8,420 nt of DNA, from contig JAAZJI010000297.1 in assembly GCA_012800465.1 (NCBI GenBank), positions 1 to 8,420 of the forward strand, written 5' to 3'. Of the stretch, positions 1 to 6,086 are shown one piece after another (within the stretch, counting starts at the first letter, position 1; each line of letters starts with the position of its first letter). This DNA comes from Spirochaetales bacterium. Lineage in GTDB: Bacteria; Spirochaetota; Spirochaetia; Sphaerochaetales; Sphaerochaetaceae. A program made the position numbers and the translations under genes. Below the pieces are notes generated by a model. That model had not been told where the DNA came from. It worked only from the letters and a program-made list of their open reading frames with translations, and ran no database searches.

Positions 1-1344
1 CCACCAGTGGCGCACGTCATCAAGGTACTCGCTGTAGGAATCGAGCCAGCTGATCGCCGGATAGTGACGGGAGGAAGCCAGGCCCCGGTCAAGACCCCAG
101 AAACAGCGGACGAAGCGCCTGGTGTGCTGGGTGACCGGCTCGGAGAAATCTCCGCCCGGAGGGCTGACCGCACCGATGATCGAGACCGATCCTTCCCGGT
201 CGTTGAGGGTCTTCATATACCCCGCCCGCTCGTAGAACTGGGCGATCCGGGTCGGCAGATACGCGGGGAACCCTTCTTCGGCGGGCATTTCCTCCATCCG
301 GCCGGAGAGCTCCCGAAGGGCCTCGGCCCACCGGGAGGTCGAGTCCGCCATGATCGCGACGTGGTATCCCTGGTCCCGGTAGTATTCGGCCAAGGCGACC
401 CCCGTATAGATCGAGGCCTCCCGGGCGCTGACCGGCATGTTTGAGGTGTTGGCGATGAGGATCGTCCGATCCATCAGGCTGTTGCCGGTCCTGGGGTCGA
501 TCAGCTGGGGGAACTCCCTGAGGACGTCCGTCATCTCGTTCCCCCGCTCGCCGCAGCCGATGTAGACGATGATGTCCGCATCGCACCACTGGGCGATCGA
601 GTGCTGGGTCATCGTCTTGCCCGTGCCGAACCCGCCGGGAATCGCGACCGTTCCCCCTTTCGCCAGGGGAAACAGCGTGTCGATCACCCTCAAGCCGGTG
701 ATCAGGGGACGGTCGAGGGGAAGACGCTCCCTGGTGGGCCGGGGAACCCGGATCGGCCACCTTTGGGCCATCGGGACATCCACGGTCCGACCGCCGGGCA
801 GGGTGATCTTCGCAATCGGTTCGACGACGGTGTAGGAACCTTCCGTGACGATCTCGGTGACGATCCCCTCTTCGATCGTCAAGGGCACCATGATCCGGTG
901 CTCGATCTGATTGGTCTCCTGGACCGTTCCGAGAATCATCCCCTTGGAGACGGAAGCACCTTGTTTCACCGTGGGAGTGAACTCCCACCGTTTCAGGTGA
1001 CTGATCGCATCAAAGGAGAGTCCCCGGGCGATGAACGCACCGGACAGGCCCATCAGCTCCTCCAAAGGGCGTTGGATTCCGTCGTAGATCTGGCCGATGA
1101 GCCCCGGTCCCACCTCGACGGACAAGCTCATCCCGCTGCCGTAGACGTTGTCTTCCGGCCTCAGGCCGGTGGCGTCCTCGTAGACCTGGACGGTCGCTTC
1201 GCCGTCGTGGAGCTTGACAACCTCGCCGACGAGGCGCTGTTCGCCGATGTGCACCAGCTCCATCATCCGGGCATCCTTGATTCCCTTGACGATCAGGACG
1301 GGGCCGTTGACCCGCTTGATCTTTCCGATAATGCGTTCGTTCAT
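1..1344 (-). CDS. atpA: V-type ATP synthase catalytic subunit A (partial, 3' end beyond left edge)
   Basis: Catalytic nucleotide-binding subunit of the V1/A1 head, which hydrolyses or makes ATP at the interface with subunit B. I translated 448 codons back from the ATG at 1344 without a stop; the family is usually about 580-600 residues, so the C-terminal helical part lies outside the window. Visible family motifs are a P-loop GGFGTGKT at residues 237-244 (K243 binds phosphate), [13 protein letters not shown] with the catalytic-type Glu at 266, [12 protein letters not shown] from 334, and [12 protein letters not shown] from 394. The A-specific non-homologous insert lies between the N-terminal barrel and the P-loop. 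The start codon overlaps the stop of subunit E as ATGA, and AGGAG sits 5 nt upstream at 1350-1354. Most A subunits I know of read GPFG(S/A)GKT at the P-loop; here Gly replaces Pro. Identification is secure; subunits B and D are expected next. Confidence 0.98.
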   Translation of the reverse strand, partial: MNERIIGKIKRVNGPVLIVKGIKDARMMELVHIGEQRLVGEVVKLHDGEATVQVYEDATGLRPEDNVYGSGMSLSVEVGPGLIGQIYDGIQRPLEELMGLSGAFIARGLSFDAISHLKRWEFTPTVKQGASVSKGMILGTVQETNQIEHRIMVPLTIEEGIVTEIVTEGSYTVVEPIAKITLPGGRTVDVPMAQRWPIRVPRPTRERLPLDRPLITGLRVIDTLFPLAKGGTVAIPGGFGTGKTMTQHSIAQWCDADIIVYIGCGERGNEMTDVLREFPQLIDPRTGNSLMDRTILIANTSNMPVSAREASIYTGVALAEYYRDQGYHVAIMADSTSRWAEALRELSGRMEEMPAEEGFPAYLPTRIAQFYERAGYMKTLNDREGSVSIIGAVSPPGGDFSEPVTQHTRRFVRCFWGLDRGLASSRHYPAISWLDSYSEYLDDVRHWW

Positions 1345-1937
1345 GCCCGCTCCTGGATCATGGATCGGATCAGCCGCTCGAAGCGCCTGAGCCGGATATC
1401 GACCTGATTGTTGAAGGAGGTCGAACCGTCGAGCGAGGAGAGGACGACCCCAAGTCCCCGGATGTACTTCTCCTCCAGATGAAGACGGATCTTCGCCCCG
1501 GTCGCCTTGAGGACCAGGGCTTCCGCCTTCTTCAGATCCTCTTCCGTCACGGGACAGAGACGGCTGTAGGCGACCTTCGCTTCGTTCCGATCGAGCCCGA
1601 TCGCCGCTTCGGCGATCCAATACGGCAAGTGGGGTTTCAGGGTCGCACAATCGAGGGCCACGAGAACCGCGTCCATCACCCGCTGGTAGGAGTCGTCGAC
1701 CTGCCTCAACGCCGCCTTCCGCTTGGCCGAGGCCTTGTTGGTCGCAAGGCGCAGCCGGATCTGCTTCACCTTCTCATCGGTGGCGCGTCTCTGGGAAGCG
1801 ACCTCCTCTTCGGCCCGGCTTTCCGCTCGTTCACGAATCTTCATGGCCTGCGCCCGGGCATCCTCAAGATGGTCTTTGGCGCTTTGGGCCGCTTCCTTGA
1901 GGATTCCTTCCAATAATGGCGTTTCTGTACTCTTCAT
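1341..1937 (-). CDS. atpE: V-type ATP synthase subunit E (peripheral stalk)
   Basis: A 198-residue peripheral-stalk subunit that pairs with G/H to hold the catalytic head stationary against the rotor. Residues 1 to about 95 are a charged, Ala/Glu/Arg/Lys-rich heptad-like helix expected to form a coiled coil with subunit G. The C-terminal half is the globular domain that binds the top of the head, with the family-typical [12 protein letters not shown] segment near residue 160 followed by [12 protein letters not shown]. Length is normal for the family (about 185-210). The start at 1937 lies 10 nt after the stop of F; GAGG and AAGAG runs just upstream can serve as ribosome binding site. An ATG at 1943-1945 is out of frame. 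Its stop overlaps the start of A, suggesting translational coupling. Confidence 0.93.
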   Translation of the reverse strand: MKSTETPLLEGILKEAAQSAKDHLEDARAQAMKIRERAESRAEEEVASQRRATDEKVKQIRLRLATNKASAKRKAALRQVDDSYQRVMDAVLVALDCATLKPHLPYWIAEAAIGLDRNEAKVAYSRLCPVTEEDLKKAEALVLKATGAKIRLHLEEKYIRGLGVVLSSLDGSTSFNNQVDIRLRRFERLIRSMIQERA

Positions 1938-1947
1938 CTCTTCATCC

Positions 1948-2250
1948 TCACAACGACACTCCGATCGCCTGGTTCACGAGGGCTCGGAGGTCACTGCGTT
2001 TTGAACCGCTCTTCGGCGAGGGGATCTCCACGACGAGGGGAAACGTTTCGCTGAACAGGTATCGATCGACGGAGGATCGGATCATGTTCGCGACTTCATC
2101 GGTGATGATGATGATTCCGTTCTCCTTGTCCTCGAGCGCTTTTTCCCACGCGATCCGGGCTTCTTCCGAGTTTGTCGCCTGCATGCCGAACACACCGACC
2201 AGGGAGAGCCCTAGGACAGTGTCCTCGTCACCGATGACAACGTATCGCAT
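1948..2250 (-). CDS. atpF: V-type ATP synthase subunit F (central rotor)
   Basis: A 100-residue rotor subunit that binds the D axle and adjusts coupling. It shows the Rossmann-like F pattern: start MRYVVIGDEDTVLGLSLVGV, a central hydrophobic strand NGIIIITDEVA, and the later FPLVVEIPSP motif. All three are typical of bacterial and archaeal F subunits (NtpG in Enterococcus nomenclature). Length matches the family (about 100-110). The ATG at 2250 is only 2 nt from the stop of K, with AAGGT at 2257-2261 as a modest ribosome binding site, so translation is probably coupled to K. In many bacterial and archaeal operons F sits directly before A and after C; here it sits between K and E. Confidence 0.95.
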   Translation of the reverse strand: MRYVVIGDEDTVLGLSLVGVFGMQATNSEEARIAWEKALEDKENGIIIITDEVANMIRSSVDRYLFSETFPLVVEIPSPKSGSKRSDLRALVNQAIGVSL

Positions 2251-2252
2251 CG

Positions 2253-2606
2253 TCAGACCTTCGCGAGAATCATCAGGCTGGTGATGAAGCCGAAGACGAC
2301 GACTCCTTCGGCGAGGGCGATGAAGATGAGCGCTTGCGTCCCGATCTCCGGCCGTTCGCTCATTGCACCCATCGCGGCGCTTCCGACCCGGCCGATCGCC
2401 ATACCGGCGGAGATCGCGCCGACGGAGAACGCCAGAGCCGCGGCGAACGCCACCAGGGCGAGATTGTAATCCATTCCGGTCGTGGCCACCGCCTCGGTCG
2501 TGGCGGCGTAGGCGCTCGGGGCGAAGATGAACCCTGAACCCACCAGCACCAGGGCGGTTGCAACCAAGCTCATCGAGACTTTCCTTCTGAACATCGATCT
2601 GGTCAT
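2253..2606 (-). CDS. ntpK: V-type ATP synthase subunit K (c-ring proteolipid) with signal peptide
   Basis: Rotor-ring proteolipid of the membrane sector. I chose the ATG at 2606 (117 residues) rather than the in-frame GTG at 2630, because a strong AGGAGGG lies at 2613-2619, 6 nt before this ATG, and would fall inside the longer form. Residues 1-34 look like a cleavable signal peptide: basic start (RSMFRRK), hydrophobic core, then Ser-Ala-Tyr-Ala with likely cleavage after A34. The remaining 83 residues form a two-helix hairpin with a polar loop GRVGSAAMGAMSERPE. The second helix carries the ion-binding Glu at 100 in ALAEGVVVFG. TM1 has no Gln, and the residues after the Glu are Gly (+1) and Phe (+5) rather than Ser/Thr and Tyr, so sodium ligands appear absent and proton transport is inferred. 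It is the short 2-TM form, not the duplicated 4-TM form of Enterococcus. Confidence 0.95.
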   Translation of the reverse strand: MTRSMFRRKVSMSLVATALVLVGSGFIFAPSAYAATTEAVATTGMDYNLALVAFAAALAFSVGAISAGMAIGRVGSAAMGAMSERPEIGTQALIFIALAEGVVVFGFITSLMILAKV

Positions 2607-2612
2607 ACGAGA

Positions 2613-2619
2613 CCCTCCT
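2613..2619 (-). promoter_or_regulatory. Strong ribosome binding site for subunit K
   Basis: AGGAGGG on the minus strand, 6 nt ahead of the ATG at 2606, in the 28-nt gap between I and K. It decides the start of K and is a near-perfect anti-16S match. The c-ring needs many more copies than other subunits, so a strong site here makes functional sense (inference). Confidence 0.8.
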
Positions 2620-2634
2620 ATCAAATGCACTAGA

Positions 2635-4626
2635 TTATCGATCGGCGGACGAGGATCGCTTGAGCCCGACTGGCCGGTAAGCGATTCCCCGGCCGGTAAA
2701 ATACCGTGAGAAGAATTCGTAGTAGTTCAACCTGAGCGATTGAATACCCGCGCTGAGACCCTCCAGGACGATCACCAGGATGTTGCCTGCGATGAAGATG
2801 AGCACACCACCCACTCCGCCGACCATCGACTGGAGATACTTGAACGTTCCCATCAGCGAAGCGTGGGCGATCCCCAGACCGGCGACCCGCATGAAGGAGA
2901 GGGTGTTGGAGAGGTATCCGGTGAAGATCTCCAGGACATCCACCAGGAACTCCATGATCGAACCGGCGGCCACCTGGCCAAACGTCCTGGTCGTCCGACC
3001 ATGCCTGCGATCGACGACGTGCTGCACGTACGGTTTGGCGAAGAGCAGGATCAGGCAGATGACGAGCGTGGGGATGATCCAGGGATCGGAGGGGAAGGAG
3101 CGGTAGCTCGTTCGGACGAACCCGAACGCCATATGGATTCCGGTTCCGAACAGAATGCCGCCGACGACTCCGTTCTTGTCAAGCAGCATCGTAACATAGG
3201 ATTTCTTCCTGAACAGGTTGACCCAGTTCAAAACGAGGCCGGTGTAGATGATGATGATCCCGAATCTGATCGTGATGCCGAGAATTCCGTACACGTCGCG
3301 AACCAGCGCGGTGGCGGGAGCGTGCCCTTCGACCGCAGCCTCGAAATTGAACCAGAGCGGCGGCAGAAGCGGCAGACCGAAGTACGATCCGAACAACGCC
3401 CCGAAGAGCATCGAGGAGAGACCGAGGTAGACGAGCAGGCTCGTGACGTTGCGGGTCAAAAGCCCTTCCTTCTTGTCGGGATTGAGACGGTAGCTCCGGG
3501 ATCCGAAGAGTCCGACCAGCAGCAGGACAAGCCCCTGACCCACATCGCCGAACATCAGGCCGAACATCGAAAGGTACGCGATCATGACGAAGATCGTCGG
3601 GTTGACGGTGCCGTACTCCGGCGTGGCGTAGTTGTTGACCATGTTCTGGAACGGTTCCAGAGCTTTGGGGCTTGTCACCGCCACCGGGACGCTTTCCCGG
3701 GGAACCTCCGTCGCCTCGGTCCACTCCACGACGCACTTGCCCTCGCTTGCTTCGACGATGGCGCTTCGGACCTTCTCCGCCTGATCGGCGGGGACCCATC
3801 CGCTGAAGAGGGTGGTATTGCGGGTATAGGAAAAGTAGCTCTTGATCTGGTCACTGAGCTCGTTGAGCCGGAGATTCGACCAGATCGCATACAGCTCCTC
3901 CTTGCGCTCGGCGATCGCCTGATTGGCCGACCGTTCGATCTCCCCCCTTCGATCGATGAGCTTCCGATGTTCCGATTCAAGCCTGGTTCGGACAAGCATG
4001 ACCGCCTGCTTCTGGAGCAAGGGATCGCTTTCCTCCGTCCAGCCGAACTTCTCCAAAAGCGGATCGACGTGGGCCAGATCCCGCCTCAGGGAGAGCACGG
4101 TCACGAACTCCCCTTCGATCGGCTCGACGAACGCGCCGTACGGCGAGAGCTTCTCCCCCAGCTGTTCGCTCTTCCCCTCCTTCACGCTTCCGATCCGAAG
4201 ATCGAGATACTGCCACTTGGATTCCTCGAGGTATCGGTGCATCTCCTCCACCCCCAGCAGGGCCTGATTGGCCACCTTCTGCTGTTCCTTGAGCCCAAGC
4301 AGGACCTGAGTCAGCTCATCGAGCACCACTCGATATCTTTCAATCTGGGGCTCTTCCAGGAGCGATACGTCCAGCGTGGACTCACCGGGAAGGGCGAGGT
4401 GTCCCTGTTTCAGGAGCGCTTCCACGCGACCTCGAAGATCTTCGAGCACCACCCGGTTCGTGGCACTCGGTCTGGAGGAGAGCTTTTCAAGCTGGTCTGG
4501 CTCGAGGCGGCTGATGTGAATGAAGTCCAGCACCCCCAGCTTGAGCAACGCTTTGACGACCTGGTCGCTTCGTTGCTGCAGAACCACCGCTGTGAGCAGT
4601 CGCATCGGCTTCGTGAATAAGTTCAT
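2635..4626 (-). CDS. ntpI: V-type ATP synthase subunit I (a-subunit homologue)
   Basis: A 663-residue membrane stator subunit that provides the two ion half-channels against the K ring and anchors the peripheral stalks. Residues 1 to about 340 are a soluble, helix-rich arm with Glu/Lys/Leu-rich coiled-coil stretches. From about 342 (NPTIFVMIAYLSMFGLMFGD) to 650 is a membrane domain with roughly eight hydrophobic segments. The essential channel arginine is R580 within LSNTLSFMRVAGLGIAHASL. A second conserved arginine is R632 in GIQSLRLNYYEFFSRYF, near the end. Length is normal for bacterial I subunits (about 640-670). The ATG at 4626 overlaps the stop of C as ATGA, with a G-rich GGGGGGTGAT ribosome binding site just upstream. 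The C-terminal tail past the last helix is short and Ser/Arg rich. Identification is secure. Confidence 0.97.
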   Translation of the reverse strand: MNLFTKPMRLLTAVVLQQRSDQVVKALLKLGVLDFIHISRLEPDQLEKLSSRPSATNRVVLEDLRGRVEALLKQGHLALPGESTLDVSLLEEPQIERYRVVLDELTQVLLGLKEQQKVANQALLGVEEMHRYLEESKWQYLDLRIGSVKEGKSEQLGEKLSPYGAFVEPIEGEFVTVLSLRRDLAHVDPLLEKFGWTEESDPLLQKQAVMLVRTRLESEHRKLIDRRGEIERSANQAIAERKEELYAIWSNLRLNELSDQIKSYFSYTRNTTLFSGWVPADQAEKVRSAIVEASEGKCVVEWTEATEVPRESVPVAVTSPKALEPFQNMVNNYATPEYGTVNPTIFVMIAYLSMFGLMFGDVGQGLVLLLVGLFGSRSYRLNPDKKEGLLTRNVTSLLVYLGLSSMLFGALFGSYFGLPLLPPLWFNFEAAVEGHAPATALVRDVYGILGITIRFGIIIIYTGLVLNWVNLFRKKSYVTMLLDKNGVVGGILFGTGIHMAFGFVRTSYRSFPSDPWIIPTLVICLILLFAKPYVQHVVDRRHGRTTRTFGQVAAGSIMEFLVDVLEIFTGYLSNTLSFMRVAGLGIAHASLMGTFKYLQSMVGGVGGVLIFIAGNILVIVLEGLSAGIQSLRLNYYEFFSRYFTGRGIAYRPVGLKRSSSADR

Positions 4627-5681
4627 CCGATCACCCCCCTGATATATCCTTCATCAAATCCATAATATTTTCCATTCAGAATCGCCTTGATCCGTCTGGA
4701 CTCCTCCTTGTTGAGGAAGAAATACGCCAAGGCGACACCGATGTTGAACGGGTCTCCACCCAGAAGACGCCGGTATGCCCGCCTCCGGTTCCGAGCCAGA
4801 AGCTCCTCGATCCTCAGCACCTCTTCGATCGCCGAGTGGTCACCGATCCGTTGCTCGTCGGGCAGGAACCGGGAAAGCAGTTCGTTCGCCGAACGATTCT
4901 CCTTCGGCGTCTCGATATAAAGCCCCGCCTCCCTGCTTTCGAAGACCTCCCCCCACGGCAGGAGCAAGGAGAAGAGCTCCTTCGCCTCCAGGCGGTGATG
5001 CCACCCGTAGCGGACGAGGATCAGGAGGTTTTTCAGATCGATCTCCTGGTCAAGGAGTTCCAGCGCCTTCTCCCGATCGGGCTTCTTCAGCAACGAGGTC
5101 GCCCTGCGGATCTCTTCATACCAGAGCCGGTCGAGGCGGCTTTCCAAATGAAACAATCCGTCTTCACGCAAAGACTCCTCCGCATGCTCCAGGAGAATCG
5201 AATGGCAGGGGGTATTCTCCGTTGCCTGCACCACCCCATCCCACGAAAGCGCATTGATCAGCGCGGTCCAGTCGACGGGATGGAGGATCTCCTCCTTGAA
5301 GAGGTATTCGCTCCGGTGACGGATCGGTCGCCGGTGGATGATCGAGGAATACCAGAGGCGGATCGTGTTCTTCAGGTTGTCGATCTCGATTTTCCCCAGC
5401 AGCTCCGCGATGAACCGTCCTTCCGCCCCGTCCAGGTAGCCGGAGATCTCCCGATGGAGGGCGATCTCCATCTTCAGCAGAACCAGCTCGATCGCCTGGA
5501 TATCCCCGCTCTGATCATACGAGCGGGCCAAGGCGGCATACCGGGTGGGCCGGAGGGCCGCGATCGCATCCACCAGGGTCGGAGCGCGCAAAAGGGCCTC
5601 GGTAACCGCTTCTTCGCGCGCTTTACCGAGCCGGGCCCGCATCTTCGCATTGATGAATCCGTAGGTATCCACTGAACTCAT
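4623..5681 (-). CDS. atpC: V-type ATP synthase subunit C (central-stalk connector, subunit d homologue)
   Basis: Funnel-shaped connector that sits on the K ring and receives the D-F axle (homologue of eukaryotic subunit d). With the ATG at 5681 the protein is 352 residues, normal for the family (about 320-350). I prefer this start to the in-frame GTG at 5717 because it forms an ATGA overlap with the stop of G/H, matching the operon style; no strong ribosome binding site precedes either, so coupling is likely. The sequence is almost wholly helical and charged. Three repeated helical-bundle units are suggested by KIEIDNLKNTIRLWY (around 100), DQEIDLKNLLILVRYGW (around 220) and the C-terminal NIGVALAYFFLNKEESRRIK segment. 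In most operons C lies after E; here it is placed ahead of I. Confidence 0.92.
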   Translation of the reverse strand: MSSVDTYGFINAKMRARLGKAREEAVTEALLRAPTLVDAIAALRPTRYAALARSYDQSGDIQAIELVLLKMEIALHREISGYLDGAEGRFIAELLGKIEIDNLKNTIRLWYSSIIHRRPIRHRSEYLFKEEILHPVDWTALINALSWDGVVQATENTPCHSILLEHAEESLREDGLFHLESRLDRLWYEEIRRATSLLKKPDREKALELLDQEIDLKNLLILVRYGWHHRLEAKELFSLLLPWGEVFESREAGLYIETPKENRSANELLSRFLPDEQRIGDHSAIEEVLRIEELLARNRRRAYRRLLGGDPFNIGVALAYFFLNKEESRRIKAILNGKYYGFDEGYIRGVIG

Positions 5682-6007
5682 GACGATTCGTCTATCCCAT
5701 CCAAGCCGGTCTTGCACACTTCGATGACGATCGCCCGGGCGATCTCCTTCACCTCTTCCGCGGTAAGCCGGGAAGAACGGTCCAACGAGGCTTCATACTC
5801 GGTCAATTGGGCATCAAGATCCGCTTCGGCCTGGGCGATCGTCTTCTGAGCCAGGATCCGATCCTCTTTCAAGGCGTCCCGTACGTACGCATTCGCTTCC
5901 GTCTGGGCGTTGGTGATGATTTCACGAGCTTCTTTCTCCGCTTCCCGGACTATCTGCTGGGCCCGATCTTCAACCGTCAATACTTCGTTGATGATATCAC
6001 TGCGCAC
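5678..6007 (-). CDS. atpH: V-type ATP synthase subunit G/H (peripheral-stalk coiled coil)
   Basis: Probable partner of subunit E in the peripheral stalk. I place the start at a GTG at 6007, giving 109 residues, because GGGAGGT lies exactly 6 nt upstream at 6014-6020. Upstream extension in frame is possible only from weak start codons (TTG at 6079) and would add a basic stretch with no family similarity. The protein is one long Ala/Glu/Lys/Arg-rich helix: VEDRAQQIVREAEKEAREI, then repeats of similar heptads, ending in a short cap with one Cys. Family length is about 100-115. It is the first gene of the operon and overlaps C by ATGA. Generic coiled coils are easy to misname, but position and composition support the call. 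Confidence 0.78.
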   Translation of the reverse strand: MRSDIINEVLTVEDRAQQIVREAEKEAREIITNAQTEANAYVRDALKEDRILAQKTIAQAEADLDAQLTEYEASLDRSSRLTAEEVKEIARAIVIEVCKTGLDGIDESS

Positions 6008-6013
6008 GTGCCG

Positions 6014-6020
6014 ACCTCCC
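6014..6020 (-). promoter_or_regulatory. Ribosome binding site deciding the GTG start of subunit G/H
   Basis: GGGAGGT, preceded by four more G residues, lies 6 nt before the GTG at 6007 on the minus strand. It is the only good start signal in the frame and fixes the first gene of the ATPase operon. Confidence 0.75.
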
Positions 6021-6050
6021 CCCCTGACAACTTGATATGCTTTCCCTCTT

Positions 6051-6079
6051 ATGTTCTTCTTTTTGCTCGAAGGTGTCAA
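6051..6079 (-). promoter_or_regulatory. Putative sigma70-type promoter of the V-ATPase operon
   Basis: On the minus strand a perfect TTGACA (6074-6079) is followed after 17 nt by GAACAT (6051-6056). The -10 box is poor (3 of 6, but with A2 and T6 present). Predicted transcription would begin near 6044, leaving an untranslated leader of under 40 nt before the GTG at 6007. It lies 8 nt after the stop of the usher-like gene, in the only sizeable gap of the window (79 nt). No terminator hairpin followed by T residues is visible there, so read-through from the upstream gene remains possible. Confidence 0.55.
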
Positions 6080-6086
6080 GCAAACA

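Noticed and set aside
89..988. Minus-strand open frame of 299 codons within subunit A
   Set aside because: It is out of frame with the clearly conserved A subunit and yields an Arg/Asp/Gly/Pro-rich product without motifs.
601..1407. Plus-strand open frame of 268 codons antisense to subunit A
   Set aside because: Same reasoning: composition typical of a reverse-frame shadow and no signals for expression.
2103..2115. gatgatgat-type run resembling a microsatellite
   Set aside because: It encodes the conserved hydrophobic strand IIIITDE of subunit F and is explained by protein constraint.
2604..2630. Longer form of subunit K from a GTG at 2630
   Set aside because: The strong ribosome site would lie inside the coding region; the ATG at 2606 has ideal spacing and gives a clean signal peptide.
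2740..4620. Plus-strand open frame of 626 codons antisense to subunit I
   Set aside because: It mirrors almost exactly a secure gene. Its product is dominated by Asp/Glu/His/Arg/Gln as expected for the reverse frame of a G+C-rich gene, and it has no recognisable domain or good ribosome site.
4836..5675. Plus-strand open frame of 279 codons antisense to subunit C
   Set aside because: Shadow frame: no family resemblance, opposite strand to every supported gene and fully inside a secure gene.
5679..5717. Longer form of subunit C from a GTG at 5717
   Set aside because: It would overlap the G/H gene by 40 nt and add residues with no family match; the ATG at 5681 gives the same ATGA overlap used elsewhere in the operon.
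6062..6080. Possible hairpin (TGCTTGA / TCGAGCA with 5-nt loop, one G-T wobble) as terminator of the usher-like gene
   Set aside because: On the minus strand the stem is followed by A residues, not T residues, and it is short; it also overlaps the likely -35 box, so the match is probably chance.
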